Shown: piece after piece, positions 33,887-43,257 of the stretch | Layout: the number at the start of each line of letters is the position of its first letter | Position numbering within the stretch: the first letter of the stretch is position 1 | Assembly (NCBI RefSeq): GCF_030730875.1 | Contig: NZ_JAVAMA010000009.1 | Span: 1-64,000 of the forward strand | DNA length: 64,000 nucleotides | Direction: 5' to 3' | Source: Sphingomonas sp. DG1-23 | GTDB taxonomy: Bacteria > Pseudomonadota > Alphaproteobacteria > Sphingomonadales > Sphingomonadaceae | Made by a program: the position numbers and the translations under genes | Notes under the pieces: model-generated | Told to the model about the DNA's origin: nothing | What the model saw: the letters and a program-made list of their open reading frames with translations, nothing else | Database searches by the model: none

Positions 33887-35917
33887 TCAGGCGAGACCGA
33901 GACCGGTCACGGCCAGGTCGATGACCTTGATGCCGATGAACGGCGCGACGAGGCCGCCGAGACCGTAGACGGCGAGATTGCGGGCGAGCAGCGGGCCGGC
34001 GGCCATCGGCCGATAGGCGACGCCCTTCAATGCCAGCGGCACGAGCAGCGGGATGATCAGCGCGTTGAAGATGATCGCCGAGAGGATCGCGCTCTCGGGC
34101 GACGCCAGCCCCATCACGTTGAGCACGCCGAGGTCCGGATAGAGCACGACGAACATCGCGGGAATGATCGCGAAATACTTCGCCACGTCGTTGGCGACCG
34201 AGAAGGTCGTCAGCGCGCCGCGAGTCATCAGCAGCTGTTTCCCGAGGCCGACCACTTCGATGAGCTTGGTCGGATCGCTGTCGAGATCGACCATGTTGCC
34301 CGCCTCGCGCGCCGCCTGCGTGCCGGTGTTCATCGCCACGCCGACATCGGCCTGGGCGAGGGCGGGAGCATCGTTGGTGCCGTCTCCGCACATCGCCACC
34401 AGCCGCCCGCCTTGCTGCTCCTTGCGGATCAGCGCGAGCTTGTCCTCGGGAGTCGCCTGGGCGAGAAAATCGTCGACTCCGGCTTCTGCCGCGATCGCTG
34501 CGGCGGTGAGGGGATTGTCGCCGGTGATCATCACCGTTCGGATGCCCATCGCGCGCAATTCGCCGAAGCGCTCGCGGATGCCGGCCTTGACCACGTCCTT
34601 GAGGAAGATTGCGCCGAGCAGGCGGCCGTCCCGCGCCACTGCGAGCGGAGTGCCGCCGGCGCGCGCGATCTCGTCGGTCACCCGGCGCAGCTCGGTGGCG
34701 GCCGCGGTTTCCCCCGCACCCGGATTGGCACGCAGCACCGAATCGACCGCGCCCTTCTGGATCAGCGAACCGTCGAGCTTGACGCCGGAGATGCGGGTTT
34801 GTGCGGTGAACGGGATCACTTCGGCCTGCCGGGGCAGCGCGCCGGTGGCGACGCCCAGCGTTTCGCGGGCCAGCGCCACGATCGAGCGTCCCTCGGGAGT
34901 CTCGTCGGCGAGGCTGGCGAGCAGCGCGGCCTCGCCGAGCTCCTGGGACGTGGCGCCGCCGACCGGTCGGAACGCGCTCGCCTGACGGTCGCCGATCGTG
35001 ATCGTGCCGGTCTTGTCGAGCAGCAGCACGTCGACATCGCCTGCCGCCTCGACCGCGCGTCCCGACTTGGCGAGCACGTTGAAGCGGACCAGCCGGTCCA
35101 TCCCCGCGATCCCGATCGCGGAAAGCAATGCGGCGATCGTGGTCGGGATCAGGGTGATCAGCAACGCGGCGAGAATCGCCACCGGGATGCTGCCGCCGGC
35201 ATAACTGGCGAAGCCGGGAATGGTCGCGACGGCGATCAGGAAGATGATCGTCAGGCCGACCAGCAGGATGGTGAGCGCGACCTCGTTCGGCGTCTTCTGC
35301 CGCTCGGCGCCTTCGACAAGCGCGATCATGCGGTCGAGAAAGCCCTGGCCCGGATCCACGGTGATGCGCACCTTGATCGCGTCCGAGATGATGCGCGTGC
35401 CGGCGGTGACCGCCGAGCGATCGCCGCCCGCCTCGCGGATCACCGGCGCGCTTTCGCCGGTGATCGCCGCTTCGTTGACCGAGGCGACACCTGCGATCAC
35501 TTCGCCGTCTGCGGGGATCAGATCGCCGGTCTCGACGAGGACCACGTCCCCGGCGCGGAGCTGGCTGGCGGGCACCTGCTGCGTGCGGCCGTCCTTGAGC
35601 TTCTTCGCGGTCAGCTCGGCCTTGGTGGCGCGCAGGCTCGCGGCCTGCGCCTTGCCGCGGCCTTCGGCAAGCGCCTCGGCGAAGGTGCCGAAGAGAACCG
35701 TGAGCCACAGCCAGACGACGAGCTGGGCCTTGAAGCCGAGCGACAGGCCGTCTCCGCCGAAATGGATGAGGATGGTGAGCAGCAGCGCCACGCAGGCGGT
35801 GACGAACATCACCGGATTGCGGACGAGCTCCCTGGGGTCGAGTTTCCTGAAGGCGTCCCTGATCGCCGGAACGATCAGATCCGCCGTGAACAGCGATTTT
35901 GTCGCGGTGCGAGCCAT
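33887..35917 (-). CDS. kdpB: Potassium-transporting P-type ATPase subunit KdpB
   Basis: A 676-residue P-type ATPase. It shows the phosphorylation motif DKTGTIT, the actuator motif ITGESAPV, the hinge motif [10 protein letters not shown] and membrane helices near residues 35-85, 215-290 and the C-terminus. It hydrolyses ATP to drive potassium entry through KdpA. The start at 35917 is 13 bases after kdpA. All hallmark motifs look intact. Confidence 0.97.
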   Translation of the reverse strand: MARTATKSLFTADLIVPAIRDAFRKLDPRELVRNPVMFVTACVALLLTILIHFGGDGLSLGFKAQLVVWLWLTVLFGTFAEALAEGRGKAQAASLRATKAELTAKKLKDGRTQQVPASQLRAGDVVLVETGDLIPADGEVIAGVASVNEAAITGESAPVIREAGGDRSAVTAGTRIISDAIKVRITVDPGQGFLDRMIALVEGAERQKTPNEVALTILLVGLTIIFLIAVATIPGFASYAGGSIPVAILAALLITLIPTTIAALLSAIGIAGMDRLVRFNVLAKSGRAVEAAGDVDVLLLDKTGTITIGDRQASAFRPVGGATSQELGEAALLASLADETPEGRSIVALARETLGVATGALPRQAEVIPFTAQTRISGVKLDGSLIQKGAVDSVLRANPGAGETAAATELRRVTDEIARAGGTPLAVARDGRLLGAIFLKDVVKAGIRERFGELRAMGIRTVMITGDNPLTAAAIAAEAGVDDFLAQATPEDKLALIRKEQQGGRLVAMCGDGTNDAPALAQADVGVAMNTGTQAAREAGNMVDLDSDPTKLIEVVGLGKQLLMTRGALTTFSVANDVAKYFAIIPAMFVVLYPDLGVLNVMGLASPESAILSAIIFNALIIPLLVPLALKGVAYRPMAAGPLLARNLAVYGLGGLVAPFIGIKVIDLAVTGLGLA

Positions 35918-35929
35918 TGGGCGCTCCCG

Positions 35930-37633
35930 TCAGAATGTTTGGCCGCCGATCATCGCGAGATGATCGGCGATGGGGCCGAGCGCGATGCCCGGCAGGAAAG
36001 TGAGGCCGCCCAGGATCAGGATGATCCCGACGAGCAGGCCGACCCATAGGCCGCCGGTGGTCGGGAACGAGCCGGCGCTTGCAGGGGTGTATTTCTTGGC
36101 GGCGAGGCTGCCGGCGATTGCCAGCATCGGCACGATGACGAAGAACCGGCCGAGCCACATCGCGACGCCGAGCAACCCGTTATACCAGGGCGTGTTGGCG
36201 GTCAGGCCCGCAAAGGCCGAACCATTGTTCGCGACGCCGCTGGTGAAGGCATAGAGTATCTCCGAGAAGCCGTGCGGTCCCTTGTTGAGGGGGCCGGCGA
36301 GACCCGCTTCGGTCGCCGAGGACAATGCGGTGAACCCGAGGATGACCAGCGGCAGGATGGCGATGGCGAGCACCGCGAGCTTGACCTCGCGCGCCTCGAT
36401 CTTCTTGCCGACATATTCGGGAGTGCGCCCCACCATCAGTCCCGCGACGAACACCGCGAGGATGGCGAACAGCAGGAAGCCGTAGATGCCAGCGCCGACG
36501 CCGCCGATCACGACTTCGCCCAGCTGCATGTTGAGCAGCGGGATCATCCCGCCCAGTGCCGTGAAGCTGTCGTGCATCGCATTGACGGCGCCGCAGGAAG
36601 CGGCGGTGGTCACCACCGAGAAGAGCGCGCTCGCGGCGATGCCGAAGCGGACTTCCTTGCCCTCCATATTGCCCCCGGCGACGCCGAGATTGTGGAGCAC
36701 GGGGTTGCCCGCGGCCTCCTGCCAATAGGCGATCGTCGTGCCGGTGAGGAACAGGATCACCATCGCCGAGAGGATCGCCCAGCCCTGGCGCGTGTTGCCG
36801 ACGGCCCTGCCGAACGTCCAGGTGAGGCCGAAGCCGATCACGAAGATCGACAGCATCTGCACGAGATTGGTCAGCGCGTTCGGATTCTCGAAAGGATGCG
36901 CCGAATTGGCGTTGAAGAAGCCGCCGCCGTTGGTGCCGAGCATCTTGATCGCCTCCTGGCTGGCCACCGGCCCGAGCAGGATCGACTGTCTGGCGCCCTC
37001 GAGCGTGTTGACCTCGACAACTCCCGACAGCGTCTGCGGGACGCCGCTGGCGATGTAGAAGAGCGTGAGAGCGACGCAGAGCGGCAGCAGCAGATAGAGC
37101 GTGACGCGGGTGCAGTCGGCCCAGAAATTGCCGATTGTTGCCATTGAACGCCGCGCGAAGCCGCGAAACAGCGCGAAGGCGAGTGCGATTCCCGTCGCCG
37201 CCGACAAGAAGTTGTGAATGGTCAGGCCCAGCATCTGGCTGAGATTCGACATGGTCGATTCACCGCCATAGCTCTGCCAGTTGGTGTTCGCCGTGAAGCT
37301 GATCGCGGTATTGAACGCGAGAGGTTCGCCGACCCCGGCGAGCCCCTGCGGATTGCCGGGCAGCACTCCCTGCAAACGCAGCACCGCATAAGTGAACGAC
37401 ATCAGCACCGCGTTGAAGATCAGCATGTGCACCGCGTAACGCCGCCAGCTCTGCTCGGCGGCGGGATCGATTCCCGCCAGCCTGTAGAAGCCGCGCTCGA
37501 CCGGACCGAGCACGCCGTGCAGGGCGGTGCGGCGCCCTTCATAGAGTGCGAAGAGCCAGGCGCCCGTTGGTTTGGTGAGCGCCAGCAGGATCGCCGTGAA
37601 TCCCAGGATCAGGATCCAGCCCTGAATCGTCAT
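35930..37633 (-). CDS. kdpA: Potassium-transporting ATPase subunit KdpA
   Basis: A 567-residue membrane protein, the potassium-selective channel-like subunit of the Kdp pump, with about ten helices and the selectivity-filter loops typical of the superfamily ([16 protein letters not shown] loop read here as [31 protein letters not shown] in parts; [13 protein letters not shown]). The loops are well conserved, so it should be functional. It follows kdpF by 13 bases. Confidence 0.97.
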   Translation of the reverse strand: MTIQGWILILGFTAILLALTKPTGAWLFALYEGRRTALHGVLGPVERGFYRLAGIDPAAEQSWRRYAVHMLIFNAVLMSFTYAVLRLQGVLPGNPQGLAGVGEPLAFNTAISFTANTNWQSYGGESTMSNLSQMLGLTIHNFLSAATGIALAFALFRGFARRSMATIGNFWADCTRVTLYLLLPLCVALTLFYIASGVPQTLSGVVEVNTLEGARQSILLGPVASQEAIKMLGTNGGGFFNANSAHPFENPNALTNLVQMLSIFVIGFGLTWTFGRAVGNTRQGWAILSAMVILFLTGTTIAYWQEAAGNPVLHNLGVAGGNMEGKEVRFGIAASALFSVVTTAASCGAVNAMHDSFTALGGMIPLLNMQLGEVVIGGVGAGIYGFLLFAILAVFVAGLMVGRTPEYVGKKIEAREVKLAVLAIAILPLVILGFTALSSATEAGLAGPLNKGPHGFSEILYAFTSGVANNGSAFAGLTANTPWYNGLLGVAMWLGRFFVIVPMLAIAGSLAAKKYTPASAGSFPTTGGLWVGLLVGIILILGGLTFLPGIALGPIADHLAMIGGQTF

Positions 37634-37646
37634 GGTTCCGCTCCCT

Positions 37647-37736
37647 TCAGAAGCGTTCGGGGCGGACGAGCACCGCCACCAGGTAAAGGAGGAGGCCGAG
37701 CGCGGTCAGCGCGGCCAGCCAGAGATCGAGGGTCAT
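37647..37736 (-). CDS. kdpF: KdpF, small subunit of the Kdp pump
   Basis: A 29-residue single-helix membrane peptide, too short for routine ORF calling. It starts [10 protein letters not shown] and ends VRPERF, close to the usual KdpF ending (KPE-x-F), with a hydrophobic core between. KdpF stabilises the KdpABC complex. It lies between the 27-residue peptide and kdpA on the same strand. Confidence 0.9.
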   Translation of the reverse strand: MTLDLWLAALTALGLLLYLVAVLVRPERF

Positions 37737-37746
37737 CGCCGGCGCC

Positions 37747-37830
37747 TCAGGCTTTGTCGCACAGGCGGGCATAAGCGAGGGTCAGCGCCAGCAGCCCTCC
37801 CATGATGCCGATCCAGAGCAGGTTCTGCAT
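37747..37830 (-). CDS. 27-residue membrane peptide in front of kdpF
   Basis: A tiny frame with ATG at 37830 preceded by a GGGAGAGA-type ribosome site, coding one hydrophobic helix and the ending YARLCDKA. It sits 10 bases before kdpF, so it is in the same transcript. Similar one-helix peptides with an aromatic residue and a late Cys near the C-terminus are known to me in front of kdp operons of other bacteria, but they are seldom annotated and have no established role. It could be an extra subunit or a translated leader. Confidence 0.65.
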   Translation of the reverse strand: MQNLLWIGIMGGLLALTLAYARLCDKA

Positions 37831-37843
37831 GATTCTCTCCCGG

Positions 37844-38098
37844 TCAGAAGGATGCGGTGCGCGAGACGAGGCCGGTGCCGCCGGCATTCGAACCGCTGCC
37901 GTCCTGTCCCTTGCTGAAGCTCGGCTGTTGTCGGTCTGCGAGAGTCCGCGAAAACGATAGTCGGAAGCCATTGTCGCCGATCCGCTGACGGTCAGCGGGC
38001 GCCGCGTCGGCCTGTGCGGCCTCCTGTGCCGCGGCAGGGGCGGAAACCGCTGCGCTCGAGACGGTGATGGCGGCCCCAGGGGCCGTGACGAACTTCAT
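37844..38098 (-). pseudogene. Frameshifted remnant of a TorF-family porin
   Basis: The frame from ATG 38098 codes an intact signal peptide (MKFVTAPGAAITVSSAAVS, ending ...AAA-Q) and then shifts. In the next frame the sequence continues PLTVSGSATMASDYRFRGLS and QTD, the hallmark opening of TorF/gcw_chp outer-membrane proteins, which normally exceed 200 residues. A second shift near GACAACAG returns to the first frame, which ends after SRTASF. Almost the whole barrel is missing. So this is a deleted, doubly shifted porin gene in front of the kdp operon; the ribosome could still make an 84-residue peptide from the first frame. Confidence 0.7.
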
Positions 38099-38524
38099 CT
38101 ACATTCCCCCATGATGATGCGGGCGCGTGGATTCGCGCGCATTCGTGAGGGGAGCCGATTAGGCCCTGCCGGCGTAGAGTATCGAGGCCGACACGCCGTC
38201 CTTTCCATAGTATTTGCATATAGGAGGCGCTCGAGGCGGCGAGGGCGTGCCGCGCCGGGACCGCCGGTCCGTCCCGTCAACCACCGAAGTCAGCGACCAT
38301 TTTGGGACAGTGGCCGCTCTCTTCCGTCGGGCGGCAGGGTCGGTGCGGCAAGTCTATCCACAGATAATCGCGCAAATTGTCCGATCCCGGCACAAGCACA
38401 TTGAGCGACGCAATGTTGCTGTCATGATCGCCACGTAGCGGGGCGGCAGTTCCAGCGTATTCCCCTCGCATTGTCTTCGTCATGGCGCCGGTCCGGCGCG
38501 TGACCGTTGCCCAAAGGATCGATC
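38099..38524. other. Intergenic region between divergent porin remnant/kdp and nuclease genes
   Basis: These 426 bases must hold the promoters of both directions. An A/T-richer patch lies near 38205-38225 (TTTGCATATAGG). A single CTGTCAT half-site (38419-38425) and one DnaA-box-like 9-mer (CTATCCACA, 38354-38362) occur, neither repeated. Several short open frames here look like chance. No clear regulatory site is called. Confidence 0.4.
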
Positions 38525-41500
38525 ATGGCTGCCAACGTGTTCATCAACGAGATCCACTACGACAATGCCGGCGCCGATAGCGGCGAATTCGTCGAGATCG
38601 CCGGCGCCGCCGGGACCGACCTCACCGGCTGGAAGGTCGTCCTCTACAATGGCGCGAACGGCCAGAGCTACAGCACGGTTTCGCTCGCCGGCACGATCGC
38701 CGATCAGCAGAACGGCTTCGGCACCCGCAGCGTCACCTACGGCCCGGACGGCGTCCAGAATGGTGCGCCCGACGGCATCGCCCTGATCGATCCCGACGGC
38801 AACGTCGTCCAGTTCCTCAGCTATGAAGGCAGCTTCGTCGCCGCAAACGGTCCCGCAGCGGGCCTGACCAGCACCAATGTCGGCGTCTCCGAGAGCGGCT
38901 CGGCATCGGGCACCTCGATCGGCCTCGTCGGCAGCGGCACCACCGCCGCCGATTTCCACTGGGCGCTGATCGGCGACGACACTCCCGGCGGCGTCAATGC
39001 CGGCCAGAGTTTCGCCGGCGTGGTTCCGCCCCAGCCGGGCACGCTCAACATCGCCGACGCGACCACGGCCGAGGGCGATAGCGGCACCCACGACATCGTG
39101 TTTACCGTCACCCGCGCCGACGGCAGCGCCGGCGCCGTCTCGGCGACGTGGACCGTCACGCTCGGCGGCACCGATGCGAGCGACTTCGGCAGCGGCTTCA
39201 CCGCGACCGGCACGGTGAGCTTCGCCGCCGGCGCGACCACCGCCGAGATCCGCCTGCCGGTGCAGGGCGACACCGGCTTCGAGGGCGACGAGAGCTTCAC
39301 CGTCACGCTCAGCGCCCCGCAGGGTGGCGCCACGCTCGGCGACGCCGTCGCCACCGGCACGATCACCAACGACGATGCTGCACCGCCCGCGCCGGTCGCC
39401 AATGTGTTCATCAACGAGATCCATTACGACAATGCCGGCACCGATGTCGGCGAGGCGATCGAGATCGCCGGCGTCGCGGGCACCGATCTCAGCGGCTACA
39501 AGCTCGTTCTCTACAACGGCAGCAACGCCCCCGAATCCGCGCCGGTCTACACCACCACCAACCTAACCGGCGTGATCGACGACGAAGGCAATGGCTTCGG
39601 CGCGGTCGCGTTCAACTATCCGGTCAACGGCCTCCAGAACGGCGCTGCCGACGGCGTAGCGTTGATCGCCCCCGACGGCACGGTGATCCAGCTGTTGTCG
39701 TGGGAAGGCACCTTCACCGCCGCGGCGGGCACCCCGGCCGCGGGCGTGACCAGCACCGATATCGGGGTCAGCGAAGAGCCGGCACCGGGCGTCGGCCTGT
39801 CGCTCCAGCTCGAAGGCAATGGCTCGAGCGCGGGCGATTTCAGCTGGGCGGCCGCTTCGGACGACAGCTTCGGCAGCCTCAACAGCGGCCAGACCTTCCT
39901 GCCGGCCAACGGCCCGAGCCATATCCGCATCGGCGACGCGCAGGTGATCGAGGGCAATAGCGGCACGTCGAACCTCGTCTTCACCGTCAGCCGCGCCGGC
40001 GGCAGCGCGAACGCTGCGAGCGTGGAATATGCCATCAACCTCGACGGCACCGCCACTGCCGACGATCTCGCCCCCGGCGCGATCCTCGCCGGCACGGTCA
40101 GCTTCGCCCCCGGCGAATTCACCAAGCAGATCGTCGTGGCGGTCAAGGGCGACCTTGTCGGCGAGCCCAACGAGACGCTGTCGGTCAGCCTCGGCGCGAC
40201 CACCGGCAATGTCGTGATCGACGATGCCGCCGCGATCGGCACGATCACCAACGACGACCCGATCGCGCTGACGATCAGCCAGATCCAGGGCGAAGGCCAT
40301 GCCTCGGCCTATGTCGGCCAGACCGTGCTCACCACCGGCATCGTCACTGCGGTCGACACCAACGGCTTCTATCTCCAGTCGGCCACCGGCGACGGCAATG
40401 CCCGCACCTCGGACGCGGTGTTCGTCTTCACCAACACCGCCCCCGGCGTCGTGGTCGGCGACGGCGTGTCGGTCCGCGGTTCGGTCGCCGAGTTCGCCGG
40501 AAGCACCGCCAGCCTCAGCCTGACCGAGATCGTCGCGCCGACGGTCACCGTCGACAGCCATGGCAATGCGTTGCCCGGCGCGGTGCTGATCGGCGCGAAC
40601 GGCGTGCTGCCCCCGGCCGAGGCGATCGATAATGACGGCCTGACCAGCTACGATCCCGCCACCGACGGAATCGACTTCTGGGAATCGCTCGAAGGCATGC
40701 GGGTCACGATCGACGCGCCGCAGGCCGTGTCGAACACCAACGAGTTCGGCGAGACCGACGTGGTCGCCTCGCACGGTACCGGTGCGAGCGGAGTCAATGA
40801 TCGCGGCGGCATCACCATCTCGCCGGGCAGCGAAGGCGTCGCCGACTATAACCCCGAGAAGATCCAGATCGACGACGATAGCGGGATCTTCGCCGGCTTC
40901 ACCCCGGGCTACAGCATCGGCGATCAACTGAGCAGCGTCACCGGCGTGGTCAATTACGCCTTCGAGAATTACGAAGTGGTCGTCACCGAAGCCGTCACGG
41001 TCACCAGGGACGAGACGTTGACTCGCGAGGAGACCAGTCTTCACGGCGACGCCAACAACCTGTCGATCGCCACCTACAATCTCGAGAATCTCGACGCTTC
41101 GGACAACAAGTTCGACATCCTCGCCCATGACATCGTCTATAATCTCGGCGCGCCGGACATCATCGCGGCGCAGGAGATCCAGGACGCCGACGGCGCCGGC
41201 TCGGGCTCGAACCTGTCGGGCACGGTCACTGCGCAAGGCCTGATCGACGCGATCTTCGCCGAATCGGGCAAGCGCTACGCCTATGTCGAGATCGCCCCCA
41301 CCACCACCGGCTCGACCGGCGGCGAGGGTGGCGGCAACATCCGCAACGGCTATTTCTACAACATCGACCGCGTCGACTATGTCGAGGGCAGCGCCCAATT
41401 GATCGACGGCGCGGCGTATAACGGCACGCGCAAGCCGCTGGTCGCGCAATTCGCCTTTGCCGGCCAGACGATCACCACGATCAACGTCCACCTCACCTCG

Positions 41501-43177
41501 CGCCTCGGCAGCGATCCGCTCTGGGGGGACAACCAGCCCCCAGCCGATGCGGGCGACGCCGCACGCACTGCGCAGGCGGCAGGGGTCAAGGCGTGGGTGC
41601 AGGAGCATCTCGCCGACGATCCCTCGCTCAACATCGCCGTGCTCGGCGACTGGAACGGCTTCTATTTCGAGCAGGCGCAAACCCAGCACACCGATCCGGG
41701 GCAGGGCGGGGTGTTCACCAATCTCGCCACGCTCCTCCCCGAGGAGGAGCGCTACAGCTACATGTTCAACGGCAATGCGCAGCTGATCGACAACATCCTC
41801 GTCACCGGCGGGCTGGTGACCAATGCGCAATATGACGCGGTCCATCTGAACGCCGAGTTCGGCGGCAGCCGCCCGACCGATCACGACGCGCAGGTCGCGC
41901 TGCTCCGCCTCGGCGCGGCGCCGAAGGATGTCGCGCTCAGCAACACCAGCGTCGCCGAAAATCTGCCCGCGGGCACCGTGGTCGGCACTGTCTCGGCGGT
42001 CGACACCCCGGGCGACACGCTGATCTATTCGCTGGTCGACGATGCCGGGGGGCTGTTCGCGATCGATGCCGCAACCGGCGTGATCACCACCACCGCGCCG
42101 TTCGACCATGAGGCGGTCGCTTCCTACAATCTGATCGCCAAGGTCACCGACAGCGGCGGGCTCAGCGCGCAGCAGAGCTTCGCGATCTCCGTCACCGACG
42201 TCAACGAAGCGCCGGTGGCAACGGGTGATTCGGTCGCGGTCGACGAAGACGCCACCACGTCGAATCTGTGGTCGACCCTGCTCGGCAACGATAGCGATCC
42301 GGATGCCGGCCAGACCCCGACGATCCAGTCGGTGGACACCAGCGGCACGCTCGGCAGCGTGATCTTCGATGCGGCGACCCAGACGCTGAAGTACGTCGCC
42401 GACAATGACGCGTTCGACATGCTCGCGCCCGGCGCGACGCAGGTCGATCACTTCACCTACACGGTCACCGACGCGAATGGCCTGACCAGCACGGCCACCA
42501 TGACCGTCACCATCACCGGCGTGGCCGACGGCGTCACCGTGAACGGCACCTGGGCCACCGAGACGATCAACGGCACCGCCGGCGAGGATCGCCTGTGGGG
42601 CGGCGGCCTCGGAAACGACACGATCAACGGCCTCGGCGGCCACGATCTGCTGTCGGGCGGTCTCGGCAACGACAAGATCGACGGCGGCGACGGCAACGAC
42701 GTGCTGTTCGGCAACCTCGGCGACGATAGCCTGCTCGGCGGCAACGGCCGCGACGTGCTGGTGGGCAGCTACGGCTATGACAAATTGTGGGGCGGGGCGG
42801 GTGCCGACAGCTTCCACTTCGGCGCGACCTTCGGGGACGACACGGTGTACGACTTCAACACCGCCGAGGATCAGATCATCCTCGACGACGGAGTCAGCGT
42901 TACCCGCACCCGGGTGCAGGACGTCAACGGCGACGGCGTCAACGACCTCATCCTCTCGCTCACCATGGGCAGCGTAACGTTGCTCGGCGTCAGCGATGCC
43001 GGCCAGGTCAAATATGGCGCGCCGGATTATTATTCGACGCATCAGCCCAGCCTCGACGGCAATCCCGCTGGCGTGCAGGACGCTTTTGGCGGACTGGGCG
43101 GCAGCTCGGCGCTCGGCGGCAGCTTCTCGGGCGAGGTATACGCCGCGCGCATGATCGATCTCGCCCACGGCTTCTGA
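38525..43177 (+). CDS. Giant secreted multidomain nuclease (ExeM/NucH type) with RTX repeats
   Basis: A 1550-residue protein with no N-terminal signal peptide. Order: lamin-tail domain (about 1-170), Calx-beta (175-285), second lamin-tail (290-460), second Calx-beta (465-570), OB-fold-like region (580-770), endonuclease/exonuclease/phosphatase domain (about 845-1133; ATYNLENLD, QEIQDADG, GDWNGF, PTDHDAQV), a cadherin-like domain (1140-1240), a VCBS-type domain (to about 1335) and RTX nonapeptides (GGxGNDxxxG, about 1345-1425). The RTX end marks export by type I secretion, and the two genes downstream supply the machinery. The role is probably degradation of extracellular DNA. ATG 38525 has AAAGGA 7 bases upstream. 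Confidence 0.9.
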   Translation: MAANVFINEIHYDNAGADSGEFVEIAGAAGTDLTGWKVVLYNGANGQSYSTVSLAGTIADQQNGFGTRSVTYGPDGVQNGAPDGIALIDPDGNVVQFLSYEGSFVAANGPAAGLTSTNVGVSESGSASGTSIGLVGSGTTAADFHWALIGDDTPGGVNAGQSFAGVVPPQPGTLNIADATTAEGDSGTHDIVFTVTRADGSAGAVSATWTVTLGGTDASDFGSGFTATGTVSFAAGATTAEIRLPVQGDTGFEGDESFTVTLSAPQGGATLGDAVATGTITNDDAAPPAPVANVFINEIHYDNAGTDVGEAIEIAGVAGTDLSGYKLVLYNGSNAPESAPVYTTTNLTGVIDDEGNGFGAVAFNYPVNGLQNGAADGVALIAPDGTVIQLLSWEGTFTAAAGTPAAGVTSTDIGVSEEPAPGVGLSLQLEGNGSSAGDFSWAAASDDSFGSLNSGQTFLPANGPSHIRIGDAQVIEGNSGTSNLVFTVSRAGGSANAASVEYAINLDGTATADDLAPGAILAGTVSFAPGEFTKQIVVAVKGDLVGEPNETLSVSLGATTGNVVIDDAAAIGTITNDDPIALTISQIQGEGHASAYVGQTVLTTGIVTAVDTNGFYLQSATGDGNARTSDAVFVFTNTAPGVVVGDGVSVRGSVAEFAGSTASLSLTEIVAPTVTVDSHGNALPGAVLIGANGVLPPAEAIDNDGLTSYDPATDGIDFWESLEGMRVTIDAPQAVSNTNEFGETDVVASHGTGASGVNDRGGITISPGSEGVADYNPEKIQIDDDSGIFAGFTPGYSIGDQLSSVTGVVNYAFENYEVVVTEAVTVTRDETLTREETSLHGDANNLSIATYNLENLDASDNKFDILAHDIVYNLGAPDIIAAQEIQDADGAGSGSNLSGTVTAQGLIDAIFAESGKRYAYVEIAPTTTGSTGGEGGGNIRNGYFYNIDRVDYVEGSAQLIDGAAYNGTRKPLVAQFAFAGQTITTINVHLTSRLGSDPLWGDNQPPADAGDAARTAQAAGVKAWVQEHLADDPSLNIAVLGDWNGFYFEQAQTQHTDPGQGGVFTNLATLLPEEERYSYMFNGNAQLIDNILVTGGLVTNAQYDAVHLNAEFGGSRPTDHDAQVALLRLGAAPKDVALSNTSVAENLPAGTVVGTVSAVDTPGDTLIYSLVDDAGGLFAIDAATGVITTTAPFDHEAVASYNLIAKVTDSGGLSAQQSFAISVTDVNEAPVATGDSVAVDEDATTSNLWSTLLGNDSDPDAGQTPTIQSVDTSGTLGSVIFDAATQTLKYVADNDAFDMLAPGATQVDHFTYTVTDANGLTSTATMTVTITGVADGVTVNGTWATETINGTAGEDRLWGGGLGNDTINGLGGHDLLSGGLGNDKIDGGDGNDVLFGNLGDDSLLGGNGRDVLVGSYGYDKLWGGAGADSFHFGATFGDDTVYDFNTAEDQIILDDGVSVTRTRVQDVNGDGVNDLILSLTMGSVTLLGVSDAGQVKYGAPDYYSTHQPSLDGNPAGVQDAFGGLGGSSALGGSFSGEVYAARMIDLAHGF
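38531..40250. repeat. Internal tandem duplication of lamin-tail plus Calx-beta modules
   Basis: The stretch 38531-39385 is repeated as 39401-40250. The opening of each copy is nearly identical at DNA level (VFINEIHYDNAG coded at both sites with few synonymous changes), while the remainder has diverged. This shows duplication of a two-domain unit inside the nuclease gene. Confidence 0.75.
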
Positions 43178-43209
43178 CCATTTGCCTAAGCTGAAAATCG
43201 AGGCCAAAG

Positions 43210-43250
43210 CAGTGTCCTGCGACCTTTTCGGTCGTAGGGCACTGTTTGTT
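43210..43250 (+). terminator. Strong hairpin with T-rich tail between nuclease and exporter genes
   Basis: A 15-bp stem (CAGTGTCCTGCGACC with GGTCGTAGGGCACTG, two G-U-type mismatches) and a TTTTC loop is followed by TTTGTT. It lies 33 bases after the nuclease stop and just before the ABC exporter start, so it probably ends most transcripts while letting some continue, as between toxin and exporter genes in other RTX operons. Confidence 0.7.
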
Positions 43251-43257
43251 ATGGACC

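Noticed and set aside
38354..38362. DnaA-box-like 9-mer (also one at 51733-51741) as possible replication origin
   Set aside because: Single boxes far apart, no cluster, no A/T-rich unwinding element and no dnaA, dnaN or repABC gene.
38419..38425. CTGTCAT half-site before the secreted nuclease as Pho box
   Set aside because: The second half-site does not match at the required spacing, so phosphate control of the nuclease is not supported.
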